A stretch of DNA of 39,939 nucleotides from Sporosarcina ureae (GCF_029267015.1 NZ_JARIEA010000082.1:1-39939), one strand, 5' to 3'. Counted from the first letter of the stretch, positions 8,023 through 18,074 are shown. Program-made: numbers and translations. The notes: generated by a model from the sequence alone, not told the origin.

Positions 8023-9663
8023 ATGTTTTCAACATTAGAGAGATCAAGCAGAATTCAGGACCTGAAAAACCTTTCATTCGATGTATTAGTTGTCGGTGGA
8101 GGGATTACAGGGGCGGGTATCGCATTAGATGCGGCTGCAAGAGGATTTTCGGTTGCCCTAGTTGATATGCAGGATTTCGCTGCAGGCACTTCAAGTCGCT
8201 CAACAAAATTGATACATGGCGGTTTACGTTATTTAAAACAATTTGAAGTAAAGATCGTGGCGGAAACGGGGAAAGAACGGGAAATCGTATTCCGCAATTC
8301 GCGTAATATTACAAAATCCAGGCCGATGTTATTACCAATCTATAAAAAAGGAACGTATGGTAAATACTCTACTTCGGTAGGCCTTCTCGTTTACGATTTA
8401 CTGGCAGGGGTCAAGCATGCAGAACGTCGTGAAATGCTAACAAAAAAAGAAACGGCTGAACTTGAACCATTGTTGAAGAAAGAAAATTTAAAAGGCGGCG
8501 GACATTATGTAGAATATCAGACTGATGACGCGCGCTTGACGATTGAAGTGTTAAAGAAAGCATCAGAAAAAGGTGCTCTTTGTTTAAATTATATGAAATG
8601 TGAACAATTCAATTTTGAAAACGAACATATCGTAGGAGCTGTCTTAAGTGACCAACAGACAGGCGAACGGTTTTCGGTAAAGGCTTCAATGGTCATCAAC
8701 GCTTCCGGTCCATGGGTTGATGAATTACAGAAAAAGGTTAGTAGCCCACACAAGAAACAATTGCATATTACGAAAGGCGTTCATATCGTTGTTGATCAAT
8801 CCATATTCCCACTACAACAAGCAATCTATTTCGATAACTCAGACGGTCGGATGCTATTTGCAATTCCGCGAGAGAATAAGACGTACATCGGAACGACAGA
8901 TACATTTTATTCAGATGATAAACAAAACCCAGTAGCGACAGAGGAGGATATTAACTATATTATCGATGCAGTTCATCAAATCTTTCCGAGTATTCATCTG
9001 CAACGTCATCATGTAGAATCCACATGGGCTGGAATACGTCCACTGATTGCTCAAGAAGGCAAGGATGCTTCTGAAATTTCAAGAAAAGATGAAGTGTGGG
9101 AAACGGTACCTGGGTTGCTGACAATTGCTGGTGGAAAGTTAACAGGTTACCGACAGATGGCTGAAGTCGTAGTGGACCGAATTGCCGAGCGATTAGAAAG
9201 ACCCTCTATCAAATACTGTGAGACTAAAAACATCTGTGTATCCGGAAGTGATTTCGCAAGTGATGAGGATTTGCAACAGTTTATTCATCAACAGGCTGAA
9301 CGTGCACCCCAATTTGGTTTAACTTCACAGCAAGGCGCACGTCTTGCTTCATTTTATGGTAGAAATAGTGATCAAGTATTCCAATTTGCCCATGTAGTTT
9401 CAGCAGAGGAAAATGAGTTGCCTATTAGTTTACGTGCAGAGGTTTTATATGGCATCCATTATGAAATGATTACTTCACCAAGTGATTTCTTTATTCGCCG
9501 AAAAGGAGATCTCTATTTTCAAATCGATGTAGTAGAGTCGTTGGCGACACAAGTAACGGACTATATGGCTACGTTATTGCATTATACAGACAGTGAGAAA
9601 TCCATTCATGAAAATGATTTGAAGAATGCAATAGCGGAAGCGAAAGGGAGTGTAAGTTCATGA
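8023..9663 (+). CDS. glpD: Aerobic glycerol-3-phosphate dehydrogenase
   Basis: FAD-dependent, membrane-associated enzyme oxidising sn-glycerol-3-phosphate to dihydroxyacetone phosphate and passing electrons to the quinone pool. 546 residues, near the Bacillus GlpD length. The N-terminal Rossmann motif VVGGGITGAGIALDAAARG (about 21-40) binds FAD, followed by the GTSSRSTKLIHGGLRYL signature. A second FAD-contact block is near TIAGGKLTGYRQMAE, and the C-terminal helical cap domain is intact. GAGAGGAG precedes the ATG. It lies 27 bases after mutL and overlaps the next gene by ATGA, so it is probably read with mutL or from an internal promoter that I could not identify. No glpF, glpK or glpP is adjacent. 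Confidence 0.95.
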   Translation: MFSTLERSSRIQDLKNLSFDVLVVGGGITGAGIALDAAARGFSVALVDMQDFAAGTSSRSTKLIHGGLRYLKQFEVKIVAETGKEREIVFRNSRNITKSRPMLLPIYKKGTYGKYSTSVGLLVYDLLAGVKHAERREMLTKKETAELEPLLKKENLKGGGHYVEYQTDDARLTIEVLKKASEKGALCLNYMKCEQFNFENEHIVGAVLSDQQTGERFSVKASMVINASGPWVDELQKKVSSPHKKQLHITKGVHIVVDQSIFPLQQAIYFDNSDGRMLFAIPRENKTYIGTTDTFYSDDKQNPVATEEDINYIIDAVHQIFPSIHLQRHHVESTWAGIRPLIAQEGKDASEISRKDEVWETVPGLLTIAGGKLTGYRQMAEVVVDRIAERLERPSIKYCETKNICVSGSDFASDEDLQQFIHQQAERAPQFGLTSQQGARLASFYGRNSDQVFQFAHVVSAEENELPISLRAEVLYGIHYEMITSPSDFFIRRKGDLYFQIDVVESLATQVTDYMATLLHYTDSEKSIHENDLKNAIAEAKGSVSS

Positions 9664-10586
9664 CGGATCAATGGGTAGAGATGCGTGACGGTACAAAAGT
9701 GTATAGTAGAGCTTATACACAAGCGACGAATCCGATAGCACGTGTGCATATCATTCATGGACTGGCGGAACATAGTCGTCGGTATGATCGTTTTGCGAAG
9801 TACTTACAATCGCAAGGATATGTTGTGACGCTCCACGATCAACGTGGTCATGGTAAGACGGCTATTGAAAACGGTAATACGTATGGTTATTTAGGTCAAT
9901 CTGCCACATTCGATCAATTAGTAGATGATACGTTTGAAGTAAACCAAGCCTATCAACAACAAAACCCTGATCTTCCGTTAGTGCTACTAGGGCACAGCAT
10001 GGGCTCATTCGTTGCAAGGCGCTATATTCAGTTATATGGTTCAACGCTTAGTGGCGTGGTTCTATCGGGCACTGGATCGAATTCTGAGCTTACGGCGCAT
10101 GCAGCGATTGCATTAGCTGCATATAGAGAAGACAAATATCCGGAAGAGCAACCAGATGAGCTTTTAAACAGTTTAGTCTTCGGTAATTATTCAAAACAAT
10201 TCCCAAACGAAGGTGAATTTTCATGGTTATCACGCGATACGGTAAGTGTCAGCGATTATGAAGAAGATGAAGCGTGTGGGTTTGTGCCGACTGCTCAAAT
10301 GTTCCGTGTGGTGCTTGAAGGAATGAATTCTATAGAAGCTCCTGAATTCTTGTTAAATATTCCAAATGAACTGCCCATTTTATTAATATCAGGAACCGAT
10401 GATTTAGTTGGGAATCGAGCGAAGGGTGTTTGGAAAGTAGCCAAACAATTTGATAAAGCGAATCAACGACAAGTTACTGTTCAGCTGTTTGAAGGCGGTA
10501 GACATGAAATGCTACAAGAAACTAATTATAAACAAGTGTATACGACTATAGTGGAGTGGATGAAAAAACATGAATCTGCCATTTGA
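9660..10586 (+). CDS. Alpha/beta hydrolase, monoacylglycerol lipase/lysophospholipase type
   Basis: 308-residue soluble serine hydrolase of the Hydrolase_4 (S33-like) group. HGLAEHSRRYDRFA is the family's oxyanion/HG block, G111-H-S113-M-G is the nucleophile elbow, the acid is probably the Asp in ISGTDDLVG, and the His is in EGGRHEML near the C terminus. B. subtilis YtpA is a lysophospholipase of this type. Substrate is inferred only from the family: a lysolipid or monoacylglycerol. The start overlaps the glpD stop (ATGA), and its own end overlaps miaA by 17 bases, so glpD, this gene and miaA are translationally coupled. Location beside glpD would fit release of glycerol-containing headgroups, but that link is speculative. 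Confidence 0.85.
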   Translation: MTDQWVEMRDGTKVYSRAYTQATNPIARVHIIHGLAEHSRRYDRFAKYLQSQGYVVTLHDQRGHGKTAIENGNTYGYLGQSATFDQLVDDTFEVNQAYQQQNPDLPLVLLGHSMGSFVARRYIQLYGSTLSGVVLSGTGSNSELTAHAAIALAAYREDKYPEEQPDELLNSLVFGNYSKQFPNEGEFSWLSRDTVSVSDYEEDEACGFVPTAQMFRVVLEGMNSIEAPEFLLNIPNELPILLISGTDDLVGNRAKGVWKVAKQFDKANQRQVTVQLFEGGRHEMLQETNYKQVYTTIVEWMKKHESAI

Positions 10587-11502
10587 TGTACTAGCAATAG
10601 TAGGACCTACAGCTTCAGGGAAGACATCACTAAGTACAGCACTTGCCAAATCATTTAATGGAGAAATCATTAATGGGGACGCTATGCAAGTCTATAAAGA
10701 ACTAGATATTGGTACGGCTAAGATACATGTATCTGAAATGAATGGAATTCCACATCATTTCTTTGATGTGAAAGAACCGACAGAGTCGTTTTCTGTGGCG
10801 GAATATCAACTGGCAGTTAGACAGTGGATTACAGATATTCAATCTCGCGGGAAATTACCAATTATTGTAGGCGGTAGCGGAATGTATGTACAATCGGTGT
10901 TGTTCGATTATCGATTTACAGAACAGGCTGCGGATTCTGAAGTGCGGGCGCGTCTGGAGCAAGAGCTTGAAACAAAAGGTGCTGATGTGTTGCATGCAAG
11001 ACTGACGGAGTTAGATCCGAAAAGCTCTGAGAAAATACACCCAAACAATCACAGACGTCTTGTGCGTGCACTTGAGATCCTTGAAGTGACTGGTCTGACA
11101 AAGCAAGATCACGAACAACAGTTAGGAAATCAGCCGATGTATCGCTCGTTGATTATTGGACTTGATCTTCCCCGCGAACTACTTTATGAAAGAATCGATT
11201 TGCGTGTTGAACAGATGGTAGAAGCAGGTTTGTTTAAAGAAGTCCAGCAATTATGGGATAAGGGAATTCGTCAAACGCAATCAGTTCAGGCGATAGGCTA
11301 TAAAGAGTTGATCTCCTACTTTGATGGACAAATGACGAAAGAACAATCAATTGAAGCTGTAATGAAGAACACACGTAATTATGCGAAAAGACAGCTTACC
11401 TACTTCCGTAACAAATTACCGGTTCAATGGGTAAATGCTAATCAATCTGCGGAAGAAATTTTTCAAGCAACTTGTAAAATAATAAAGGATTTTCAGAAGT
11501 AG
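10570..11502 (+). CDS. miaA: tRNA dimethylallyltransferase MiaA
   Basis: Transfers a dimethylallyl group from DMAPP to N6 of A37 in tRNAs reading UNN codons, making the substrate of MiaB at the start of the window. 310 residues. P-loop GPTASGKTS at about 12-20, the GDAMQVYKELDIGTAK substrate block, GGSGMYVQSVL, and the HPNNHRRLVRALEI segment are all intact. QAIGYKEL and TRNYAKRQLTYFR near the C terminus complete the family pattern. The ATG lies inside the 3' end of the hydrolase gene, with a GTGGAG ribosome-binding site. hfq follows after 40 bases, as in many Bacillota. Confidence 0.97.
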   Translation: MNLPFDVLAIVGPTASGKTSLSTALAKSFNGEIINGDAMQVYKELDIGTAKIHVSEMNGIPHHFFDVKEPTESFSVAEYQLAVRQWITDIQSRGKLPIIVGGSGMYVQSVLFDYRFTEQAADSEVRARLEQELETKGADVLHARLTELDPKSSEKIHPNNHRRLVRALEILEVTGLTKQDHEQQLGNQPMYRSLIIGLDLPRELLYERIDLRVEQMVEAGLFKEVQQLWDKGIRQTQSVQAIGYKELISYFDGQMTKEQSIEAVMKNTRNYAKRQLTYFRNKLPVQWVNANQSAEEIFQATCKIIKDFQK

Positions 11503-11542
11503 ATAGGGAATAACGTAATAATAGGAATAAGGAGGCAATTGA

Positions 11543-11767
11543 ATGGCACAAGGAAATATGCAAGATACGTTTTTGAATTCTTTACGTAAGAACAACACAT
11601 TCGTTACAATCTTTTTACTAAACGGTTTTCAATTGAAAGGTCTAATCAAGTCATATGACAATTATACCGTTCTGCTCGAGTCAGATGGTAAACAACAGCT
11701 AATTTATAAGCATGCAATCTCTACGTATGCTCCTTCGAAACCGGTTATTTTAAAAGATGAACAATAA
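11543..11767 (+). CDS. hfq: RNA chaperone Hfq
   Basis: 74-residue Sm-like RNA chaperone that forms a hexamer. Sm1 covers [29 protein letters not shown], and Sm2 contains the hallmark YKHAIST (family pattern YKHAI). A strong AAGGAGG ribosome-binding site lies 7 bases upstream. In Bacillota the protein binds A-rich RNA, with a milder phenotype than in enterobacteria. It is the last gene of the glpD-hydrolase-miaA-hfq run and ends at a strong terminator. Confidence 0.97.
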   Translation: MAQGNMQDTFLNSLRKNNTFVTIFLLNGFQLKGLIKSYDNYTVLLESDGKQQLIYKHAISTYAPSKPVILKDEQ

Positions 11768-11789
11768 ACAGGCGCTTGCCTGTTTTTTT
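11766..11789 (+). terminator. Rho-independent terminator after hfq
   Basis: AAACAGGC, loop GCTT, GCCTGTTT, then a T run. The stem overlaps the hfq stop codon. Confidence 0.92.
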
Positions 11790-11801
11790 GTTGTCTTTTA
11801 T

Positions 11802-11829
11802 TTGGCATACGCATTCCATCTGCTAAAAT
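11802..11829 (+). promoter_or_regulatory. Sigma-A promoter of the ynbB-like gene
   Basis: TTGGCA (11802-11807), 16 bases, TAAAAT (11824-11829) with a TGC extended -10. A start site near 11836 would make the upstream ATG at 11835 leaderless and supports initiation at 11862. Confidence 0.6.
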
Positions 11830-11861
11830 AGAAGATGATAATAAGAAATGAGGTACTACAC

Positions 11862-13121
11862 ATGCAAATCGCACCAATTAATGAGAAGTTACTGTTAAAA
11901 GCACAAGAAGCAGAGGAAGCAATCGCTCCGTTTGTGAAGACAATGGAAGAAATCGCGTTTTATAACCAAAGAAAAGTATTACAAGCATTCAAAAAGAATC
12001 AAGTAAGCGACTTTCATCTATCAGGCTCTACTGGTTATGGATATGATGATAGCGGCCGTGATGTATTGGAACAAGTGTATTCGGATGTATTCGGGGCGGA
12101 AGACTGTCTCGTAAGAAATCAGATTATCTCTGGCACACACGCGATTACAATCAGCTTGTTCGGAATATTACGTCCAGGCGATGAATTGCTTTACATAACA
12201 GGTAAGCCATACGATACATTAGAATCAATTATTTCTGGGAATGGCAAAGATACAGGTTCATTGGAAGATTTTCAAATATCTTATCAGCATATCGACTTGA
12301 AAGAAGATGGATCTGTTGATTACGCAAAAGCAAAAGAAGCTATTTCATCTAAGACGAAGATTGTTGCCATCCAACGCTCAAAAGGATATTCAAGCAATCC
12401 GTCATTCAGAATCCATGAAATAGAAGCGATCATTAAGGAAGTACGTAAAATGAAGGAAGATGTCGTGATTTTTGTAGATAATTGCTACGGAGAATTTGTG
12501 GAAATGAAAGAGCCTGTTGAAGTTGGCGCTGATTTAATGGCAGGTTCACTTATTAAGAATCCCGGTGGCGGATTAGCAAGAACAGGTGGTTATATAGCGG
12601 GGAAGAAGGACTTGGTTGAGAAGTGTGCATATCGTATGACGTCACCAGGCCTTGGAGCTGAAGCAGGGGCGTCACTCGATACGTTACTTGAGATGTATCA
12701 AGGATTCTTCTTAGCGCCGCATGTAGTGAGCCAGGCAGTCAAAGGCGCACTTTTCACTTCAGCATTTTTTGGCAGTTTCGGTATGGACACAACACCGCAT
12801 TACAGTGAACGTCGTACGGATTTAATCCAATCAGTTAATTTCTTGAACGCGGAACAAATGATTGCATTTTGTCAGATGATCCAACAAAACTCCCCAATCA
12901 ATGCTCAGTACGCTCCAGAGCCTTCGTATATGCCCGGTTATGCTGATGATGTCATTATGGCAGCGGGTACATTCATTCAGGGGTCCAGTATTGAATTAAC
13001 AGCTGACGGCCCGATTCGACCGCCTTACACAGCATATATTCAAGGTGGTTTGACATATGAACATGTAAAATCGGCTGTGCTTGATTCTATGGAACAGTTG
13101 CTTGAAAAGAACTTAGTATAA
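11862..13121 (+). CDS. ynbB: Aluminium-resistance/methionine gamma-lyase-like PLP enzyme (YnbB family)
   Basis: 419-residue fold-type I PLP enzyme of the family often labelled aluminium resistance protein or methionine gamma-lyase family. SGSTGYGYDDSGRD, the IISGTHAITISLFG cofactor block, VDNCYGEFVE (the Asp that contacts the PLP ring) and MAGSLIKNPGGGLARTGGYIAG (the PLP Lys) are visible. Probable role is C-S lyase or sulphur amino-acid chemistry, but the true substrate is not established. ATG 11862 was chosen over ATG 11835 because GAGG lies 8 bases upstream and the promoter maps just before it. In B. subtilis ynbB follows hfq at a short distance and precedes glnR-glnA; here no gln genes follow and lexA faces it across a shared terminator. 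Confidence 0.85.
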   Translation: MQIAPINEKLLLKAQEAEEAIAPFVKTMEEIAFYNQRKVLQAFKKNQVSDFHLSGSTGYGYDDSGRDVLEQVYSDVFGAEDCLVRNQIISGTHAITISLFGILRPGDELLYITGKPYDTLESIISGNGKDTGSLEDFQISYQHIDLKEDGSVDYAKAKEAISSKTKIVAIQRSKGYSSNPSFRIHEIEAIIKEVRKMKEDVVIFVDNCYGEFVEMKEPVEVGADLMAGSLIKNPGGGLARTGGYIAGKKDLVEKCAYRMTSPGLGAEAGASLDTLLEMYQGFFLAPHVVSQAVKGALFTSAFFGSFGMDTTPHYSERRTDLIQSVNFLNAEQMIAFCQMIQQNSPINAQYAPEPSYMPGYADDVIMAAGTFIQGSSIELTADGPIRPPYTAYIQGGLTYEHVKSAVLDSMEQLLEKNLV

Positions 13122-13123
13122 AT

Positions 13124-13165
13124 AAAAAGTGTATCGAAAACCTTAGGGTTTCGATACACTTTTTT
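13124..13165. terminator. Bidirectional terminator between ynbB and lexA
   Basis: A long stem AAAAGTGTATCGAAA / TTTCGATACACTTTT with loop ACCTTAGGG has T runs on both strands. It serves the convergent ends of ynbB (forward) and lexA (reverse). Confidence 0.92.
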
Positions 13166-13166
13166 A

Positions 13167-13787
13167 TTAATGAATCATACGGAATACGCCAACAACTTTA
13201 CCTAATATAGAAACTTTATCTACAATGATTGGCTCCATGGAAGAGTTTTCCGGTTGTAGCCGGAAATAGTCTTTTTCTTTAAAGAATCGTTTAACTGTTG
13301 CTTCGTCTTCCTCTGTCATGGCAACAACAATTTCACCATTACTTGCAGAGTGTGTTTGTCTAACAATTACACGGTCCCCGTTAAGAATTCCCGCTTCTAT
13401 CATACTATCTCCTACAATTTCTAACATGAAGATTTCATCTTCTGATGAACCGAACGTATCTGGTAATGGGAAGTATTCTTCTATATTTTCAATAGTTGTG
13501 ATTGGATTACCAGCAGTAACTTTCCCGATTAATGGTACATGCATAACACCACTTTTTAATTCATCCAATCCTTCTGGATCCAAGATCTCGATGGCGCGGG
13601 GTTTTGTTGGATCCCGGCGTATGAAACCTTTACTCTCGAGTCTTGATAAGTGACCGTGAACCGTGGAACTTGATGCCAGTCCAACAGCTTCTCCAATTTC
13701 ACGAACGGAAGGGGGATAGCCTTTTAAACGAACTTCGTCTTTTATGAAAGCGAGTATTTCTTCTTGTCTTTTTGATATTTTCTTCAA
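13167..13787 (-). CDS. lexA: SOS repressor LexA (TTG start)
   Basis: Repressor of the SOS regulon that self-cleaves when RecA filaments form. The winged-helix N terminus contains [20 protein letters not shown], the peptidase S24 part has the cleavage bond A92-G93 (KVTAGNP), nucleophile S128 (GDSM) and general base K166 (TVKRF). The frame is open to 13835, but TTG 13787 has AGAGGTG 6 bases upstream and gives [12 protein letters not shown], matching the B. subtilis start MTKLSKRQ in register; product 206 aa. It is divergent from yneA. A LexA box overlaps its promoter, so it is autoregulated. Confidence 0.96.
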   Translation of the reverse strand: MKKISKRQEEILAFIKDEVRLKGYPPSVREIGEAVGLASSSTVHGHLSRLESKGFIRRDPTKPRAIEILDPEGLDELKSGVMHVPLIGKVTAGNPITTIENIEEYFPLPDTFGSSEDEIFMLEIVGDSMIEAGILNGDRVIVRQTHSASNGEIVVAMTEEDEATVKRFFKEKDYFRLQPENSSMEPIIVDKVSILGKVVGVFRMIH

Positions 13788-13847
13788 CAGATTCACCTCT
13801 TCTACTAGTTTACGAGCAATGGAATACTGAACCACTATTTTGAATAT

Positions 13848-13876
13848 AGTATAACATGTGTTCGGCTACTAATCAA
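13848..13876 (-). promoter_or_regulatory. lexA promoter with LexA box in the spacer
   Basis: On the reverse strand TTGATT (13876-13871), 17 bases, TATACT (13853-13848) forms a good sigma-A promoter. The LexA-type box CGAACACATGTTAT (13864-13851) fits CGAACN4GTTCG at 8 of 10 defined positions and fills the spacer and part of the -10, so bound LexA would block its own promoter. Confidence 0.75.
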
Positions 13877-13895
13877 ACAAAGGTTCTAATTTTGC

Positions 13896-13954
13896 TTGAC
13901 ATGGAATCGTATGTTCTCTTATAATTAAGAACAAGCATTCCGAACGTGTATTCT
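13896..13954 (+). promoter_or_regulatory. yneA SOS promoter with tandem LexA-like boxes
   Basis: TTGACA (13896-13901), 18 bases, TATAAT (13920-13925): both hexamers are perfect. Downstream lie CGAACGTGTATTCT (13941-13954, 8 of 10 against the LexA box) and AGAACAAGCATTCC (13929-13942, 7 of 10). Together they form an operator array over the transcription start. The strong promoter plus several operators suits tight SOS control of a division inhibitor. Confidence 0.7.
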
Positions 13955-13979
13955 AAATGCAGGGAATAGAGGAGGAATT

Positions 13980-14959
<980 letters not shown>

Positions 14960-15026
14960 TAGGTTGCACTTTTCCTCCAGGTTGTTTACATTTTATTAAA
15001 CGACTTATTTATGGAGGCTTTTAATA

Positions 15027-15263
15027 ATGCTATCAGAAAAGAAAATACAACGTATCAATGAACTTGCGAAAAAAAAGAAAACAACCGGATTATCGATTGA
15101 AGAAGCCAAAGAACAAACGCAACTAAGAAAAGAATACTTGGAAACATTCCGTTCAAGTATGCGTGAGACAATTGAATCGGTCAAAGTGTTGGATCCAGAA
15201 GGAAATGATGTAACACCTGAAAAAGTTAAACAAGCACGTGCGAACCAAAAACCGCTAAATTGA
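15027..15263 (+). CDS. ynzC: YnzC, DUF896 (UPF0291) protein
   Basis: 78-residue DUF896 protein, a helical hairpin of the YnzC family with [21 protein letters not shown] and [17 protein letters not shown] followed by [16 protein letters not shown]. Molecular function is unknown. GGAGG lies 10 bases upstream of the ATG. It sits 67 bases after yneB and is the usual third gene of the yneA SOS operon, although the gap could hold its own promoter. Confidence 0.93.
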   Translation: MLSEKKIQRINELAKKKKTTGLSIEEAKEQTQLRKEYLETFRSSMRETIESVKVLDPEGNDVTPEKVKQARANQKPLN

Positions 15264-15301
15264 TGATAGGTAAAGGATTAATATTGTAATTAGTGCGGGA
15301 A

Positions 15302-15332
15302 TTGACTACACTAGAGTAGGAATATGTACTAT
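15302..15332 (+). promoter_or_regulatory. Possible tkt promoter
   Basis: TTGACT (15302-15307), 19 bases, TACTAT (15327-15332) preceded by TG. The spacing is long, so this is tentative. It lies 40 bases before the tkt start. Confidence 0.3.
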
Positions 15333-15371
15333 AAAACACTCATATGAGACAGGACGGAAAGGATGTACAGC

Positions 15372-17378
15372 ATGACCGAAAAAATCGATCAACTGGCAAT
15401 AACAACAATCCGAACATTATCAATCGATGCGATTGAAAAAGCAAATTCAGGTCACCCGGGATTACCGATGGGCGCAGCACCGATGGCTTATACATTATGG
15501 ACGAAGCATTTGCATCATAATCCATCCAACCCACAATGGTTCAATCGTGATCGTTTTGTACTTTCAGCGGGTCACGGCTCGATGTTACTTTACAGCTTGT
15601 TACACTTGAGCGGCTATGGCTTGAGTATTGATGACTTAAAGAATTTCAGACAATGGGATTCAAAAACTCCAGGACATCCGGAATACGGACATACAGCAGG
15701 AGTGGAAGCGACTACAGGACCTCTTGGACAAGGAATCGGTATGTCTGTAGGTATGGCAATGGCAGAGAAACATCTTGCTGCAACGTACAACAAACCAGGT
15801 TTCGATATTGTGGACCATTACACATACGCACTTTGTGGAGATGGCGATCTAATGGAAGGCGTAGCAGCGGAAGCTATTTCTATGGCTGGTCATCTTCAAT
15901 TAGATAAATTGATCGTATTATATGACAGTAATGATATTTCTTTAGATGGCGATTTGGATATGTCATTCTCTGAAAACATTAAAAAACGCTTTGAATCCTA
16001 TGGCTGGAACTACTCAAGAGTAGAAGATGGCAATGATATAAAATCTGTTTCAGATGCAATTGAAGCAGCAAAAGGCAACACAGGCGGACCGACAATCATT
16101 GAAGTGAAAACTGTCATTGGTTATGGTTCACCAAACAAATCTGGTAAGGCAGATGCACATGGAGCACCACTAGGTGAAGATGAAATGGCTCTTACAAAAG
16201 AGTATTATAAGTGGACATTCGAAGAAGACTTCCATGTTCCTGAAGAGGTCTATGACCGATTCAATTCAGCAACAGATCAATTAGGCGTGCAATCAGAGCA
16301 ACAATGGAATGACATGTTCGAAAGTTATCAAAACGAACATAAAGAATTAGCTGCACAATTTAAACAAGCGATTGCAAATGAACTTCCATCTGACTTAAAA
16401 GACCAAATGCCAGTTTATGAAGCAGGTGCTTCTGTAGCGACTCGTTCTGCGTCTGGTGATTCAATCAATGCATTAGCGAAAGCTGTTCCCGCTTTATTTG
16501 GGGGTAGTGCGGATCTTGCAGGATCAAATAAGACAACAATTAAAAATACGGGTGATTTCTCCGCTAGTGATTATTCGGGACGGAATATCTGGTTTGGAGT
16601 ACGTGAATTCGCGATGGGGACTGCACTTAACGGCATGACTCTTCATGGCGGAGTGAAGGTTTTCGGCGGAACATTCTTCGTGTTCAGCGATTACGTGCGA
16701 CCTGCTATTCGTCTTTCAGCGCTAATGGGATTACCTGTGACATACGTCTTTACACATGACAGCGTTGCAGTTGGAGAAGACGGCCCAACACATGAACCTG
16801 TTGAACAGTTGGCTTCATTACGTGCGATGCCTGGATTGTCTATCATTCGTCCGGCTGACGGAAATGAAACATCTGCTGCTTGGCATACAGCTGCAACTTC
16901 AAAAGACACACCAACTGTGTTGGTCTTGTCTAGACAAAATCTTGAAGTATTGCCAAAATCACAAGAACTTGCTATGGAATACGTACCAAAAGGTGCTTAC
17001 GTCATTTCACCGGCTGTTAAAGAGCAAGCAGATGGTTTACTGCTAGCAAGCGGCTCTGAAGTAAGTCTTGCGGTGGAAGCACAGAAAGCACTTAAAGAAC
17101 AAAATATCGACGTCAGTGTCGTTTCAATGCCTTCATGGGATCTCTTTGAGAAGCAGGATCAAGCATACAAAGATTCTGTTATACCAAAGAATATCAAGAA
17201 AAGAGTAGCGATTGAGATGGGTGCTTCACTTGGATGGCATAAATACTCTGGTGATGAAGGCACTGTCATGGCAATCGACACATTCGGTGCAAGTGCGCCA
17301 GGTGACTTAGTCATTGAAAAATATGGCTTTACTGTAGATAATGTTGTTAAAGAAATGAAAAAATTACTAAATAACTAA
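15372..17378 (+). CDS. tkt: Transketolase
   Basis: Thiamine-diphosphate enzyme of the non-oxidative pentose phosphate pathway moving two-carbon ketol units between sugar phosphates. 668 residues, equal to the family length. The N-terminal Pyr/PP halves contain [15 protein letters not shown], the [16 protein letters not shown] block, the ThDP/metal motif GDGDLMEG (about 156-163), and the transketolase motif [23 protein letters not shown] 15372 was chosen over ATG 15363 because GGAAAGG lies at a workable spacing from it and directly abuts the other; [10 protein letters not shown] also fits B. subtilis Tkt. A strong terminator follows, and the order ynzC-tkt-sirA-yneF is as in B. subtilis. Confidence 0.97.
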   Translation: MTEKIDQLAITTIRTLSIDAIEKANSGHPGLPMGAAPMAYTLWTKHLHHNPSNPQWFNRDRFVLSAGHGSMLLYSLLHLSGYGLSIDDLKNFRQWDSKTPGHPEYGHTAGVEATTGPLGQGIGMSVGMAMAEKHLAATYNKPGFDIVDHYTYALCGDGDLMEGVAAEAISMAGHLQLDKLIVLYDSNDISLDGDLDMSFSENIKKRFESYGWNYSRVEDGNDIKSVSDAIEAAKGNTGGPTIIEVKTVIGYGSPNKSGKADAHGAPLGEDEMALTKEYYKWTFEEDFHVPEEVYDRFNSATDQLGVQSEQQWNDMFESYQNEHKELAAQFKQAIANELPSDLKDQMPVYEAGASVATRSASGDSINALAKAVPALFGGSADLAGSNKTTIKNTGDFSASDYSGRNIWFGVREFAMGTALNGMTLHGGVKVFGGTFFVFSDYVRPAIRLSALMGLPVTYVFTHDSVAVGEDGPTHEPVEQLASLRAMPGLSIIRPADGNETSAAWHTAATSKDTPTVLVLSRQNLEVLPKSQELAMEYVPKGAYVISPAVKEQADGLLLASGSEVSLAVEAQKALKEQNIDVSVVSMPSWDLFEKQDQAYKDSVIPKNIKKRVAIEMGASLGWHKYSGDEGTVMAIDTFGASAPGDLVIEKYGFTVDNVVKEMKKLLNN

Positions 17379-17388
17379 TTATTATGAG

Positions 17389-17426
17389 CACACGACTCTT
17401 AGTTCTAAAGAGGCGTGTGTTTTTTT
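17389..17426 (+). terminator. Rho-independent terminator after tkt
   Basis: CACACG-A-CTCTT pairs with AAAGAG-G-CGTGTG around loop AGTTCT, and a seven-T run follows. Confidence 0.9.
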
Positions 17427-17435
17427 GCGCAGCTT

Positions 17436-17446
17436 TACGACAATAA
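17436..17446 (-). promoter_or_regulatory. Possible Spo0A box upstream of sirA
   Basis: The reverse strand here reads TATTGTCGTAA, one base away from the Spo0A box core TTGTCGAA. In B. subtilis sirA (yneE) is activated by Spo0A-P. A single near match could be chance. Confidence 0.22.
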
Positions 17447-17522
17447 TAGTGATGAAGTTTTCCGCAAACTGACATGATTTATCTACTACACGTCCTATGA
17501 TAGATAGCAGGAGGTGTTCTTT

Positions 17523-17963
17523 ATGAGAAAGTATGAAATATTTAAAATTAAGTCAGCCTATCAATCCTTCATAATGGGGCGTGAACGTTTGTTATTCGAA
17601 CTTCTAACAGTTGGCCCTTCTACAAACTATCAGGAAATTGAATACTTATGTGACCAGTTAAATCAAAGAGAACTTGATTCCATCATTCAGCACAATTTGG
17701 CGAAAAGTTTTGATAACTTGGATTCCTATCATAATGAATATCGATTAACACATTTAATTAAAGGTGAGGTATTCATTAAAATGGGGACACATAGTATTCA
17801 AGTGTATTGCCAAGGTTCTCGAATGCTGGACTTAGATTTATTTGTAGCGTTATCTACTTCAACAGATCGTTTTTTTGCAATCATGAATGAACAGGAAGAA
17901 TGCGGCTGGCTTAAACCTATTAAATACTCAGAACGCATGATACTGGAAAATACAATGATGTAA
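17523..17963 (+). CDS. sirA: Sporulation inhibitor of replication SirA (YneE)
   Basis: 146-residue SirA-family protein. In B. subtilis it binds DnaA domain I and blocks new rounds of replication at the onset of sporulation. Visible signatures are the N-terminal YEIFKIKSAYQSFIMGRERLLFELL, matching the YLIKEEFANHYFGRESVMFELF region of B. subtilis SirA, and the C-terminal CGWLKPIKYSER segment matching GWLNPVKERN. The start is ATG 17523 because AGGAGGTG (17509-17516) is 6 bases upstream; an in-frame GTG at 17514 lies inside that ribosome-binding site. Position between tkt and yneF agrees with B. subtilis. Overall identity looks low, but position and motifs agree. Confidence 0.85.
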   Translation: MRKYEIFKIKSAYQSFIMGRERLLFELLTVGPSTNYQEIEYLCDQLNQRELDSIIQHNLAKSFDNLDSYHNEYRLTHLIKGEVFIKMGTHSIQVYCQGSRMLDLDLFVALSTSTDRFFAIMNEQEECGWLKPIKYSERMILENTMM

Positions 17964-17991
17964 AAACTTCCGCACAATTTGCGTACAGTCA

Positions 17992-18021
17992 TTGCTATTC
18001 ACTGGTGCTATGTTGTATAAT
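17992..18021 (+). promoter_or_regulatory. Sigma-A promoter of yneF
   Basis: TTGCTA (17992-17997), 18 bases, TATAAT (18016-18021). The start codon is 54 bases downstream. Confidence 0.5.
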
Positions 18022-18074
18022 CTCTCTTGGTAGTATGTAATTGAACTATGCTTAATGAGGGAGGTTTGGCAACA

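Noticed and set aside
13788..13835. Extension of lexA to 13835
   Set aside because: The extra residues have no counterpart in LexA, whereas TTG 13787 has a spaced AGAGGTG.
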